Positions 22,102 to 33,800 of a DNA stretch of 64,000 nucleotides are shown one piece after another. The stretch comes from Centroberyx gerrardi (Eukaryota; Chordata; Actinopteri; Beryciformes; Berycidae). The number at the start of each line of letters is the position of its first letter. Position 1 is the first letter of the stretch. The notes beneath the pieces were generated by a model that saw only the letters and a list, made by a program, of their open reading frames with translations, was not told the DNA's origin and ran no database searches. The stretch is taken from positions 15,417,980-15,481,979 of the forward strand of contig NC_136010.1 in NCBI RefSeq assembly GCF_048128805.1. Reading direction: 5' to 3'. Position numbers and translations under genes: made by a program.

Positions 22102-25100
22102 CTATCGACGAGCCGGCATTAATAGCTGCTTCGCGGTTACTGAATCGGGGAAAAGGTTGTGGTAAGTTGGTAAGGGAACGTAGGCAGCGGTTATCATTTT
22201 GCCTAGGAGAGAAGGAATAAGACACCTCATTAGGACCTGGAAAGATTTATCCACACTGCATGTTCCAACAACGTGCAAGCCAATATTTTACACCATTTCC
22301 CAAATTATAAAATTTTTAAAGATGCAAGAAATGTACAATACATACCTGCAAACCAGCGTCCATGAAGTGCATTTACTGTAGCCATCGCTGCTGGTATTGA
22401 GGGGCATTTCACATACACATTACCCTGCGTGACAAAGAAAGGATAGGGAAGAATTATATTTTTTGAGTTAATGTTTATATTAAACAGCGAGGAGGAACCT
22501 GGTTTTCTCCGGATAACCTCAGACCAGTGCGACAGTTTGTACGCCTCAACTCACTTGAGTGGAGTTCTTGTCAACGTAAATGTGAACAATTCCTCCATGC
22601 TTGTTGCACTCCTCAATAACATCGTCTTGGATCTCAACATCCCAGCCAGGATCATTTTCCCTGGAAAACATGTTTGGTAATGTTAGAAATCCATTGGCTT
22701 CAAAAACTCTCCATGGAACATACAACAGATAACATCAAACACTTTTAAAGCTTTGGTGCATTCCAAAAGCTTTCGTCTAAACTACCAAAATAATGAGGCC
22801 GTCCTTACGATTGTGGGTTGAACAGGTTGGACAGCTGAAGGCAGTGTGTGGCCAGCGGTTGTGATGGGAGGTTCATGGCCTGGTTCGGAGTGGGGGCTGA
22901 AACAGCTGAAAACAACAAACAATGATCAGATGCTGAATTTTCTACAACAGCCTTATGAAGGCTGCTGAACAGCTGTCAGAAAATCCAAAATGATGCTCTG
23001 CAACATCTAGAATCTCACCTGTTGTAGCTGCAATGTTTCCAAAGGGGATGGATCCACTCATCTGCAGCGCCTGCTGCGCAGCGGGGGGAATCTTCAGACC
23101 AGTTCCTATGGAGATAGAGAAAACAAGGTTTATCACAAGCTTAATTTAAGAGAGAATATCACTGAATTTGACTTTTTAAAAATATAATCCCTATACAGAT
23201 GGACATCTCAGGGACATTGACAAAGAATAAAGCTGATTTGTTTTGGGGATTTGGTGTGTAGCCCTACCGCTGACAGAAAAATGATGCAGGTAGTTCATAA
23301 ATAGTGAAAAATTGTGAAGCATGCTGTAACTAACCCTCTGCTAGTCTAGCCATAAGCTGCAGACGGCCTGTGGTGCCGAGGTCGATGCCGGTCCTCTCCA
23401 GCTCATCGTTGTCCAGGAAAGAGCTGGCAGTCGATGCGTCTGTGCGCTCCGTAACGTGCCCCACCTTCATCGGCCGCCCAGCTAGCTCAAAGCCGTTCAG
23501 CTGCTCCAAGGCCTTTTTTGCACACTCTGCATCAGCGAACTTCAAAAGACAAACAAAAAAAATCATTGCCAAATTAACCACAAAAGCACAGTAAAAGATA
23601 TAGCTGGCAGGACGCCACACACATTTAACAGGCTGTAATTACCGATATGAAGCCATATCCTTTGGATCGTCCAGTTTCACTGTCCATCATGAGCTGTATG
23701 CCCTCGATCTTTGGGAACAAAACAGTACAGAGGATTATAATATGAATGCATTTGTAAGAGGTACTAAAATTTCTGTAAGTCCAACTTCTACTTTACTTGT
23801 CGAACTTTGTTTCTAACACTCACCCTTCCAAAAGGCTCAAAGATCCCTCGCAGCATGTCCTCAGTAATGTTGAAGTGCAGCGAGCCCACATAGAGCCGCA
23901 TCGGTCCAGCACTGCCCTTCTGCAGGTTGTTGGCTGTGGCTGCAGCTCTGTTTTTCTCTGCCTGCAATTATATACAGAAAAAAATATGAGGTTATGTTAT
24001 TGACTCACTATATTTACCATTATGAAAAAGCATCACAGAAACACTAACAACTAGAGATGCAGTTGGTCCCAACACAACCCGGTTGAAATGAGTTTCTGTT
24101 TGAAAACCGTTTAATATGATGGCATTAGCCAACATTAGGGAACTAAATGAGCTCCTGATTGCCTTTCTAATGTGGTTTTCTTTGGTATTTACAAACACTT
24201 CAACACAAATTTGTGAGTCCAAGGTCCAGCAGAGAGCTTTAGGTGCCATCAGACTGTAATATATCCTGCCAGCAGCGCTCGCCTGAGCCAAATGAGGGGG
24301 GGCTGAAGCTGTCTATCCAAACTATCCTGGACCGCTTTTTTGCTTTCCTGTCAGGACAAATCTACGCATCATCTTGGATGTCCAGTACATTATGATGGTA
24401 AATTGAATACATTACGGTGATTATTAATATATATGGTTTTTACAATACATGCTTGCACCCTAGACACATTCTGTACATGTGTGTGGCCTCCTGTAGACCT
24501 GGGAATGCAAACACAATGCACGTTTTGCATATCCTGTATGTATGCCATCAATTCACATATTTGTATTCTTCATATTCTCATTTTCCCATGTTATATTGTT
24601 ACATATTATCCGTCATTATATTAATCAGATTTCCCACTACATTTCTAAATCAAAAGGATAAAAGGTGTTCTTCCAAATAACAAAACAAGCTATACACAGA
24701 TATACAGACATTAGGATTTCCGTGCGTGCAGTAACAGTTAATCCATTGCAAATTTCTGACAATTTAAGTCAGGTTGGGTTGAAATAATTCACCAATAAAT
24801 CACCATCAAGCACTCAGACACCCACCTGAGAGGCCTGGACAATGATGGGCACTCCTAACAGCCTCTGGCCAGTCAGACCAATAGCCAGTGGGACAGAACT
24901 AGCCTCCTGAAATTCTATGTAGGCAATGCCCTTTGACCTCCTGGAATTTCTGTCTGAGATCATTCTCACATCTCGTACCTAGAAAGAAACACAGTGACAA
25001 GTTAAAGGAACATTTCTGAGTGGATAATAGTTTGATGGATTAGAATAATTATGATAAATAGATTTGCAAATCAACTGACTTTTCCCACAGCTGAGAAGAA

Positions 25101-28100
25101 ATCTTCCAGGTCTCGAGCTCTGATTCTTGCAGCGAGCTGCATACAGAAAACTGTGCGGGCATCCCTCTCCTCTGGTGTTAGATTGTCAAGTGGTTGTCTA
25201 AAAATAAAGGAGACAAATTAGAAATGCTTCTAGAAACACTGGAAAAAAAGCCAGGTTAATAAATGATTGGTAAAATGGACAATGTTTATGGCACTGTTCA
25301 TCACAGTAAAGAGCCAAAAAGTAGTAAAGTGAATGATCATCTCACCTGACTGGACTCTTTTCTTTTTTGAAGGGGCTGCGGCTTCTGGAACGTTTCCGGC
25401 TAAAATAAAAAGAACAACCACTTTTTATTTCATACAAGGCCAAAAGAAAGAGTTTACATGCTAAATGTGAGAAAGAGGCTGGAGCCCCATTTACTACCGG
25501 CCACTACAATGTGTGTCCTGCTGAAGTGTGACAGACGCTGAACCCCTACTGCTCACTGGATAAGCATTAATGACTAAAATGTAAATCTTAACTCTAAGTA
25601 GCATTATTATTTTTTTTTGCAAATTAATTTCTTCTCAGCATTAGAAAGAAATACAATTGTTTAAGACAATTTTGTGTACTTGCCTATATAAAATACCAAA
25701 ATGAGTTCTTGATATTCAGCTACTTCATCTATAGACTGTTTCATTCTGTTTCATTTCCTTCTCTAATCACATACCTACCGTCTGATTTTTTCAAAGTTAA
25801 TAAAGAATTTCAATGTCATTACATAGGAATGTAGTAACTGTTTTTGTTCTCTTGGCCTTTATGTCAAGTCCATGACTTTAGCCTGGTATTGGACTGACAC
25901 TGGTATCAGTGCATCCCAGCCTCATAAAGTTCAAATACATCCAGAGAAATGGTAACTTTGCCAAAATCATAAAAGCAATGTCCTTCACCCCAGAAAACAG
26001 TAGAATACTACCAACTAGGCCTTCTTAATACTTAAAAAGGCGTAATATCCTGATGTCCAGATAGTAGCTCTATCCAAGCAAATTGTAGCAAGCAGAAAGA
26101 AGAATAATCCATCTCATTTTAGTACAACTACTAGACTGATAAAAATATGCCAAAATAAATAAGAGCCTATTAAGTTTAAGTGGTCACATACAAGGGGCTC
26201 CTGCGTGCTTTGTACCGCCCAGGACGTTCCCTGCTTCGGGAGCGGTGGCGCTCCTTGCTGCGGCTTCGTTTCTTTTCCCGGCTTCTGCTTCTCCTCTTGC
26301 CCTTCTTTCGGTCCTTGCTTTTGCTTCTTTTCTTAGAGCCTGGGCTCCGGCTCTTTGTCCGGCTCCTCTTTTTCCTGGAACACGACACAACACTACTATC
26401 GACATGCAAAGCGAGCAGTCTAAAATAAATGAATGAATGAATGGCCATCTGTGCTCTGCTACTGTAAGCCCAATATATTAGATATTCAAAACTTACTTCT
26501 TGCTGTGCTCATCATGTCCGTTTGCATGAGAGGACTTGATCTCATCCTAAGCAAGGTTGATAGAAGAACATCATGAGGACGTAGATGAAACATTTCAAGT
26601 CGTCATGGTAAAGAGGGTGGGGTGGGACAAGAGAAAATGCAAAATACATTTAATTATAATAATATTTCCAACTTCCTACTGTCATTTCTGGACAGTGTCC
26701 TTGCACAACCCCAATAGTTTCCCATCCCACTCCAGATCTCAGTTTTAACAAGATTGCTCAGTACTCAATGCAACAAAGCAAAGTTAAGGGAAAGTGTCCA
26801 ACATTTTAGCATAGCTCAGGAAGCTTTGACAATACTTTGGTCATCTCCACCCTTCCCCTTCTAATAAGTCGTACCAATGCCACTATCTGTGCCTAAGCCC
26901 CATGAGGCCACGCATGGCCCACAGCCACTAAAAGAGATCCTGTGTGGTTGGTGTCAGTCCAGTGATCTTCACCCATTTTCGTTCTTGGACTGTAAGAGCT
27001 CGATGCCACCTCTGTCACACATCTCGCCCTGAAGCAAACAGGGATTCACACTGCTTAGTAATATTGACGCCCAAAAAAATAAAAAAACAAAAAAGAAATC
27101 CAGTAGTTCAGCCACATGTTAAACTACTTATGTCTTTTGATGTAATCCTTTTAGCCTTTTCATTTCAAGAAGGAAATTATATACTATTGAAAAGCTGACT
27201 TAACAATAATACATAGATGCTAGATAGTCATATCTATTTTACCGTCAACCTAGAATTATATCAATATCTCTGGTGTCGTGTAGCATGCAAAGTCAAGATG
27301 CTGATTCACAATCTGACAGTAATTACAGTTGACTACGGCAAAGAGGCAGTATTCATATTTCAGATTAAGTGAAAAGAATTATTCATTCATCTGTACCTGG
27401 CCAAAAGATCTTGACATGGCTCTCATGTCTGTACAATAAAGCTGCAATTGCTGTGACTACATTTTAAGCATATTGTTCAGTGACTATGATGTTTGTAATT
27501 GTAACACTGTGATAATTAAAAATAAATAGGATTTTGTATCCCTTATTAAATCTGGGAAACTAAATCAAGGAACATAACATTATAACTTATGTTGATACGG
27601 GACAAAGAGCAATTTGGTGTCGGTTAAGTAAGTTACTTAAGTGACACAATGAGTGTAACGCCTGTTCGAGCCACACTTTGTAGGGCATTTTTCCATTTCT
27701 GAACAGGGTTTTGACTGTTTGTAAAAAGGACCATGCATTTAGAAATGGTGACGCCATGCAGATTGTAAATCTGAATACTGCCTCCTTTGCAAGACAGGTA
27801 AAATGGGCTTATCATCCATTGGCATTCACCTTGTTGCAACTGAACAGGGATTGCTCTAAGTTGAATCTCTTTTAGTCCTAAGGGAACCACAGTACATCAG
27901 TATATTTGCGCAATAACTACCTTCCTTTTTTTCACAGTTCACAGTGGAATCAAAGATGAATTCATGGGAGTAGAGGTGAGATATCATTAGGCAAGTCTAT
28001 AAAGAGAGATAGATGGGGATTTATTCATAATTCTGTATTGCTTTGGAAATACTCATCATACCACACAACATTCAAATATGCTCGGTAACAACTTAATAGC

Positions 28101-28219
28101 AAATTGGTCTCAAGAAGACTAAAAGGTAATACTGAAAATAGGCCTCGTCTCTGTAACCTGCAACCCACCTTTCTATATGGAGCCTCCAGCATAGCCTCAA
28201 CGTCAAAATCGTCTGCCAT
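22102..28219 (-). CDS. rbm39: RNA-binding protein 39 (CAPER-alpha), SR-like splicing coactivator
   Basis: Nuclear splicing factor related to U2AF65 and a coactivator of nuclear receptors and AP-1. Exons in transcript order: 28219-28169, 26546-26497, 26374-26192, 25399-25346, 25197-25080, 24978-24826, 23961-23824, 23708-23643, 23539-23335, 23105-23019, 22905-22809, 22660-22555, 22424-22346, 22202-22102. All are GT-AG and the frame closes at 495 aa. Order: MADDFDVEAMLEAPY start, an RS domain (about 34-112, KRSKSKDRKKGKRRSRSREK), RRM1 (about 124-200, TVFCMQLAARI), RRM2 (about 224-300, RLYVGSLHF/SKGYGFIS), then a U2AF-homology-type RRM3 (about 385-475), ending MPARR. The human protein is about 530 aa; the difference lies mainly between the RS domain and RRM1. 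The ATG at 28219 follows an acceptor, so exon 1 is noncoding. The copy (rbm39a or b) is not resolved. Confidence 0.95.
26192..26374 (-). other. rbm39: rbm39 RS-domain exon
   Basis: Encodes most of the arginine/serine repeat region that targets the protein to nuclear speckles. GA-rich purine content makes all six frames look open here, so the other open frames at 26176-26448 are shadows. Exon phase: 1 nt completes a Lys codon at the start and the exon ends two bases into a Phe codon. Confidence 0.9.
26547..28168 (-). other. rbm39: rbm39 intron 2 (between first two coding exons), nothing recognised
   Basis: About 1.6 kb. Mammalian RBM39 carries a conserved nonsense-introducing (poison) exon near here for autoregulation. 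I looked for one and could not identify it by eye. No repeats were recognised. Confidence 0.3.
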
Positions 28220-28772
28220 GGTCCTGTGAAAAGGAACAATAATTAAATCAAGATGGTTAATGTTACAGTATAGCAGCTGGCTCGGGACGCAGTGTTTCAA
28301 ACGTGTTTGCCTTAACCCTCACTACAAACATTCCTCAACAACATCTGCTGAGTTAACATTTGCTCTTCGCAGGCATCCAATGGTGCCTACTCTAATAATA
28401 GTAAACGTCTACAGTAAACTACTAACGTTACCAATCCTAACGTTGCACTGGCTCAGTAGAACAGGAAGACATTTAAGGTTAACGTTAAGTTAACAATGTG
28501 TTGGCCTTGGCTAACAGGATCACTGGAAGCTTCGTCCGCATTGTTTCTCGTCTCAGTGGCTTGTTTATACCTAACCAATTACATTTAACGAGATGGCCCT
28601 GACCAATAATAACAAACACATCGAAAAAGTGCAGTTGAATTATACTAAAATAGTGCTATAGCAGTTCGAAACAACGTTGATGTTAGCAAAATTAGCGCTA
28701 GCAGTTTACTGCCAGCAACGTTAGCACACAGCTTTTTCCTGGTGGCGAGCTAGCTTAATTAGCAAACATTAC

Positions 28773-28945
28773 CTTTTGGAAATGATAAAAATGTGTGTCA
28801 AAGTCAAAAATCTCGGAAATTGTGCAGTCGAAGATACCCGTCTCGTCGTCTTCTTATTAACTGATCACGCAAAACTAATTTAAATTCACCATTTGCTAAT
28901 CTGTGTAAAGTTGCTTGCTTCTTGCTAGCTAGCCGTAGCAGGTCG
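28773..28945 (-). other. rbm39: rbm39 noncoding first exon and promoter-proximal region
   Basis: On the minus strand a good donor (ccaaaag|gtaatg) has its GT at plus 28772-28771, and the downstream acceptor at 28224-28225 opens 4 nt before the ATG. The upstream end is a guess; GC-richer sequence at 28990-29020 (ggggcggcgcc) may be the promoter. Confidence 0.4.
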
Positions 28946-29029
28946 TGGCCTGGTTTCGAAATGCTCAAAGGGACAGAAAGCCCTGAAGTCTGTCTTACAG
29001 ACGAGGGGCGGCGCCAAGGGAGACTTGCT

Positions 29030-29989
29030 AAGGGCGTGGAAAGATAAGAGAGAGGATAGATAAATACAGTGTACCTTTGACAAATATCCTACCTTATGTC
29101 CATGCTATCACCTATGCTTGCAGTCTCCTTGCTCTCACAGACTCTGTCATACAACAATTAAAGTGCATATTTATTTAAAGTGTGTTTAATCACATAGTAG
29201 TTGAACAGGCTTGTGCTTTTTTTAAATTATCAATGGCGAGTCTCCTCCAAACTTTGCTTATGCGCTTTTGGGGTGCTTCCCTGAACACGTCTCAACTTGA
29301 AGTACGCCACGCATTACATCAATGTCACTGTCCTCAGTTTCCCAAGCTGAAGCTGGTCGAAGCGCACTTTGGTGCATCGTGTGACCGCACCTTGAAACTA
29401 GCAGTATCTAGGCGGAGCTGTTGGACAAGATGATGAATCTCTTTGTGTTCTGTTCTCTCTAGGAGAGTGTTTCCAGACTCTAGTCTTCTGGAACCAGATC
29501 ACCACTGGTTTTCTATCCTACCATGTAGTTAACGTTAATTGCATTCACCTGGCATCCCGGGTCTAAATCAGTCCCTATCAGACAGCTAGAATGAAAACCA
29601 GCAGTACCCAGTGTTCTGGGAACCAGAGATGTGAACCAGTGCTCTAGGAGTATGTTGTGTACCCACATCCTCATTATGGCCTTCTCACCCTGTTCTTCAA
29701 GCGCCGCCTCTCGTCTGTAAGACAGCATTGAGGGCTTAAACACCCTTTGACCATTTGAGCCTTCGAAATGGTGCTCTTCCACGCGAGAACATAGTCCGTT
29801 TATGTTGGTCTCTGTGTTCCGGTGTAGCAACGGCTCTGTGTCGCCATCTAGTGACTATTAAAAAGAAATGCATTCATTCTAACCCTGCCTACAGTATTTT
29901 TATACTGACATTTTAGTTGATTATTGCTCTCTCTATCTAGGGCTTGGAGCTTAGTCAATATCACTAGAAAAAGCAAACTGCAGAAAGAC
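29030..29989. other. Intergenic stretch between rbm39 and the Rh gene
   Basis: Head of rbm39 to tail of the Rh gene. The open frames at 29182-29433 and 29513-29830 have no recognisable family or splice context. I see no gene here. Confidence 0.45.
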
Positions 29990-30360
29990 TTTATTTCACA
30001 ACACAAACTTGGGAAATAGAAAAGAGCAACATGAGATTGGCTAAGAGTGCTATTACACTGCATTTCTGCTTCCTTTTATGTTCACATCTAGGGCAATAAA
30101 CAAGACCTTTACCGGTTAGACAGTGGCGGACAGTGTCATTGCACTCATGCACTGGTGCTGTTTTGCATTGCTATCTGTGATTATTATACAAATAACTTAC
30201 ACAGTACACATAGGTTCGGTAAAGAAATGGTAATAATTGTAGCACATTGTCAAAGTGGGGGTAAATTATGTTATTTGTAACAAAGAATATATTTTTATAT
30301 ATATACATTTAATTCAGTATCAATGCCAGTCAGCTGCATAGACAACACTACTATTGCATA
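29990..30360 (-). other. 3' untranslated region of the Rh gene
   Basis: Stretch between the stop codon and a minus-strand AATAAA (plus TTTATT at 29990-29995), with no open frame of note. The cleavage site should lie just below 29990. Confidence 0.5.
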
Positions 30361-31785
30361 TCAGGCAGCAGAATCCTCAGCTGCAATTATGTTATTGAGT
30401 TTAACTGGCGAATCGTAGTCCGGAGGAACGTCAAAAAACAGCTCATCATCAAAGCAGAAGTCATCCGATGGTGATGCAAGGTATGGCAGCTTCAACACAA
30501 AGCCTGTGACGATGCCTCCAAGCGCCGCCACTCCTATGGTAGAGCACACAGCTGCTACCTGGTAGAGAGCTTGTTCCTGGGCAGTTCTTCCCAAGCCTGG
30601 CTGTAAACCAGGGATCAACACCTGGAGCTCAAGCAGTTTAGGGTCCCCTGCCACTGGTGCTCTGTGGGTAAAGATCTCATACATACTGGGGCCGTAAACC
30701 TCCTCTGTAGCTGTCAGTATCGCACCTATCCCTGCAGCACAAGATATAAGTCCTGTTAGGCCGTGCAAGTTATGTATTCCACACTGATCCTGGATCCTGA
30801 AGCGCCGGGCCAGGAAGGGGCTTAGGTACTTGTAGCCCAGCATGCAAGCAGTGCAGCCCATCATACCCAGAGCGTACGCAGCCGCAGGTGATATCATCAT
30901 GTCCACAGACGCCCCGACTGTCACGCCTCCGGCCAGGGTCACGTTCTGAACATCGGCCATGGTGAGCTTACCATTTTTGTTAAGCATTGCAGAGAGAGCG
31001 AAGGCTGTGAGCGTGGAGGCACTAAGGCCGATGAAGGTGTGCAGGACGGCCCTGTGCTGGTCGTCCCCCTTCAGGGTCAGCGCTGAATTGAAGGAGGGCC
31101 AAAACACCCACAGGAACAAGGTCCCCATCACGGACAAGATATCCGACTGGTAGCTGGTGTTCTCCTTTGCGTGGCCTTCGTTTAGGCGAGGCCTGTACAG
31201 TACAAATGTGACACCCAAGCCAAAGTAACAGGCAAACAGGTGGATCAGAATAGAACCTCCCGCATCATTGATCTTCAGATACGTCACCACGGCCCATTCT
31301 GTGACCGCAAAGACCGGGACTTCCAGCAGAGCCATAACCAGCAGCTGCACTGGACTAGTCTTCCCCAGCACTGCCCCGAAAGAGATCAGCACCACAGCAC
31401 AGGCAAACTCTGCATTTATGAGGTTGATCACCCCAAGGCGGATCTTACCGTCACGGCTGAATTGGAAGTACCCCTGCACTAGGATGGCCCACTGGATGGC
31501 AAATGTAGCCGTGAGGAAGTTAAAGACCATCCCTCCGAAGCCATAGAGCCGAAAGAAAGCCAAGAGGCATCCAAAGCCGAGGAAAATCATGACCTGTATG
31601 TCAGTGAAAAAGGGGTAGTCCCTGTACATCGTGTTGTCCATGGGGTTGGTCTCATTGGTCTGCAGTTTGGCATCAGCGTTGTCATCGTACGTGACAAAGG
31701 CGGCATAGAGGGCAAGGATGACCACCTCTATGACAACCACAAATACAGGTAACCTCACTCGAAGGCTGGTCGAATGCTTCCTCAT
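30361..31785 (-). CDS. Rh-family glycoprotein, Rhcg-like ammonia/ammonium channel, single exon
   Basis: Multi-pass (about 12 TM) membrane channel of the Amt/Mep/Rh family moving ammonia; in fish, Rhcg-type proteins serve gill and skin ammonia excretion. The 474-aa frame (ATG at 31785, stop at 30361-30363) is uninterrupted, whereas Rh genes usually have about ten introns, so a retrocopy origin is inferred. Channel residues are kept: Asp174 in NDAGGS, twin pore histidines His182 (SILIHLF) and His341 (CGIHNLHG), and gate-type Phe127 and Phe232 (PSFNSA). There is a sequon NET at Asn44 in the first outer loop. The cytosolic tail is acidic (FCFDDELFFDVPPDYD) and departs from classical Rhcg. An upstream TTG in frame (31806) is not a plausible start. 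The intact frame and TATA box argue it is expressed. Best guess is a teleost Rhcg2/rhcg-like paralog, but I cannot fix the symbol. Confidence 0.93.
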   Translation of the reverse strand: MRKHSTSLRVRLPVFVVVIEVVILALYAAFVTYDDNADAKLQTNETNPMDNTMYRDYPFFTDIQVMIFLGFGCLLAFFRLYGFGGMVFNFLTATFAIQWAILVQGYFQFSRDGKIRLGVINLINAEFACAVVLISFGAVLGKTSPVQLLVMALLEVPVFAVTEWAVVTYLKINDAGGSILIHLFACYFGLGVTFVLYRPRLNEGHAKENTSYQSDILSVMGTLFLWVFWPSFNSALTLKGDDQHRAVLHTFIGLSASTLTAFALSAMLNKNGKLTMADVQNVTLAGGVTVGASVDMMISPAAAYALGMMGCTACMLGYKYLSPFLARRFRIQDQCGIHNLHGLTGLISCAAGIGAILTATEEVYGPSMYEIFTHRAPVAGDPKLLELQVLIPGLQPGLGRTAQEQALYQVAAVCSTIGVAALGGIVTGFVLKLPYLASPSDDFCFDDELFFDVPPDYDSPVKLNNIIAAEDSAA

Positions 31786-31830
31786 CCTGACAGCTCTTTC
31801 AAACAAATGACAGTCATTTCTTTTCCAGCC

Positions 31831-31838
31831 TTTATATA
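31831..31838 (-). promoter_or_regulatory. TATA box of the Rh gene
   Basis: Minus-strand TATATAAA (plus TTTATATA), about 46 nt before the start codon, predicting a start of transcription near 31806 and a very short 5' UTR. A GATA-type word (agataag, plus 31849-31855) lies just upstream of it. Confidence 0.55.
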
Positions 31839-31855
31839 ATCTCTACTTAGATAAG

Positions 31856-33800
31856 AAAGGTCCAAAGCATAGGTTAAGCTTTCCCTCTCACTAACAAACA
31901 CAGGCAATATTCCCTCAGCTTGAACTTTGGCCGTCGTAATAAGCCATTTCACAGTCCTGAGATATCAGCATTTTTTTTTTTTTTTTTTTGGATTTGCATT
32001 TTAGAACACAATAGACGCATCAATAAAACAACGTCTCGTCTCACACCTGACACCAGCATCATCTTTATAAGTTAGGTAGAGAGGTTAGACTGTGCATTTC
32101 TGTCTTAAATGTGTAAACTGGTACAGCTGACATCACCTATCTGTCTTGCTAGCTGTTGTTTACTCTCATTTCCAAAGAGCTCATATCATGAAGTGATTGT
32201 GGATGGTTGATTTCCATTTGAGAACATCTTGTGAAATGACTATCAATGAGTTTGCTGACACACAAACAGGCATTTGACAGTCTACACACTCTGTCCTTAG
32301 GTTACTAGATCATGGTGTCAGTGTTATATGGTTCTAGCTCAGTGTTAAGTTACTTTTCTAATTGATCTGTCACAATCAATGCTGTTCAGTGTGTTTAGCC
32401 CACATTCAAGTCCATGCACTTTGATCAATACATTTTTGAAGAGAAAGCTGAGGTGACATTTTTTTCACGTCTTCAACAAAGGATTACTAGTAGCACAAAA
32501 AGTCTTTGACATACCAATTTGTCTCCTAAAATACATGTATTACTTCTTGCTAATAATGTCTCTTCCTTGATAACACTGCTGCATGCCACTAGTCCTCTGA
32601 CTGTTATTTGATATACTGTAGAATGCCTTTTTTAAAGGGTGGTTCACTCTTTTTAAACCTTTATTTATCCAGGAAAAGTTGACTGAACATGCATACTCTT
32701 TTCCAGAAACAGCCACTTGAAAGGTGCCCAGTATAACCACAGTCATCTACTTCCAGCCAGTTCCACTGGAGAAGTTGGGGGTTCAGTCCTTTGCTCAAGG
32801 GCTCCTAGTTGTTGAAGGAGAGAAGAGCGTTAGTTATTTACTTTCTCTTGCCACGTTTTCCCAGCCAGTAGGGGGATTTTTCCAGTCACAGCCACCACTT
32901 CTCTAACCTCCAGGCTACCACCGCCCCAATCCATAATAGTGGAATTTGAGAAGTATATTCTTAGCTTTTATGAAGACCTGTCAGACCGAAGTCATTTCTG
33001 TAGTGCAGCTTTTACTATGACCCTTCTCTACAAATACATTGGTACACAAAACCTACGAGTAGATTGAGTCAAAGACAGCAGGCTTTATATCACATGATAG
33101 ACTACTGTATTACCATGCAGAATATTTTTAATTTATGTTATAGTATAATTTCCTTTAAAACAAACTTGTTACATTGCTATTGTTTCAAGCAAAAACAAAG
33201 ATAGATGCTTCTTTGCATGTGAAATGGTGGTTTTAGCAGTCATTATGCACTTATGCCTGGAACAATTTATTCTCCACAACAACATTCTTGCTGTTTTCTA
33301 CCTCTAAATCACAGCAACATGAACACTTCAGATCTTTGAGTTGTTGTGTTGTTAGGCTGGCTGGTACAAAGCAAATGGAGGAGGAGGTTCTGCCAAAATA
33401 CAACAGTGAAGAACATGGAAAGGTTGTAAAACTGCTAAATGAACAGTCTGCTTATTTAAAAGTAACATCATCATCATCAATCATGTTGAATGTTTTTCTA
33501 GCACTTCAGAATAATACTAATACTTACTTTTCATTTTGTGAGATACAAACTGTCTTGAAGGCTTGTGCCAAAACACTGCATTAGTCCACAATAGACAGAG
33601 AAGGGAATACAGCTCATCTCTAGTGGCTGGGATGGCTGATCCTCCAAAAAACTGCATTATTCCACCTTTAATGGCGTCATTTAGCACAGCTAGCAATCGT
33701 ATTGTGAAACCACTGGTCACCACATTAATCTGCAGGCAGTGATGAGGTAGGAAAAATGAGAGACTGATGCTTTTAGCAAGTCACTGTTGTATTAAAATGT
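31856..33800. other. Intergenic stretch upstream of the Rh gene
   Basis: Contains a T-run (about 31971-31989), a SINE copy at 32640-32935, and otherwise unremarkable AT-rich sequence. No gene is recognised. Confidence 0.45.
32640..32935 (-). repeat. tRNA-derived SINE copy
   Basis: Shares its layout with 50605-50935: 'aacctttatttatccagg' at one end, 'ccactggagaagttgggg' and 'tttgctcaagggctcc' in the middle, and a decayed tRNA-like head ('acttctctaacctccaggct') at the plus-strand right end. It therefore reads on the minus strand. Confidence 0.7.

Noticed and set aside
22897-22905. Alternative acceptor in rbm39 (cag after ctgtttcag)
   Set aside because: Using it shifts the frame; the first CAG joins in phase to AVSAPTPNQAMNL.
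23992-24291. 99-codon minus-strand open frame in an rbm39 intron
   Set aside because: Lies between two confirmed rbm39 exons and has no homology to any rbm39 segment; probably part of an unrecognised dispersed repeat.
26176-26448. Several overlapping open frames on both strands
   Set aside because: They are shadows of the purine-biased rbm39 RS-domain exon; only the minus frame reading RSRTKSRSPGSKKRSKSK splices in phase.
29182-29830. Possible small genes between rbm39 and the Rh gene
   Set aside because: Short open frames only, no domain, no splice signals in phase.
31786-31806. Longer N-terminus of the Rh protein starting at 31806
   Set aside because: That codon is TTG. The first in-frame ATG is at 31785, and the TATA position would barely include 31806.
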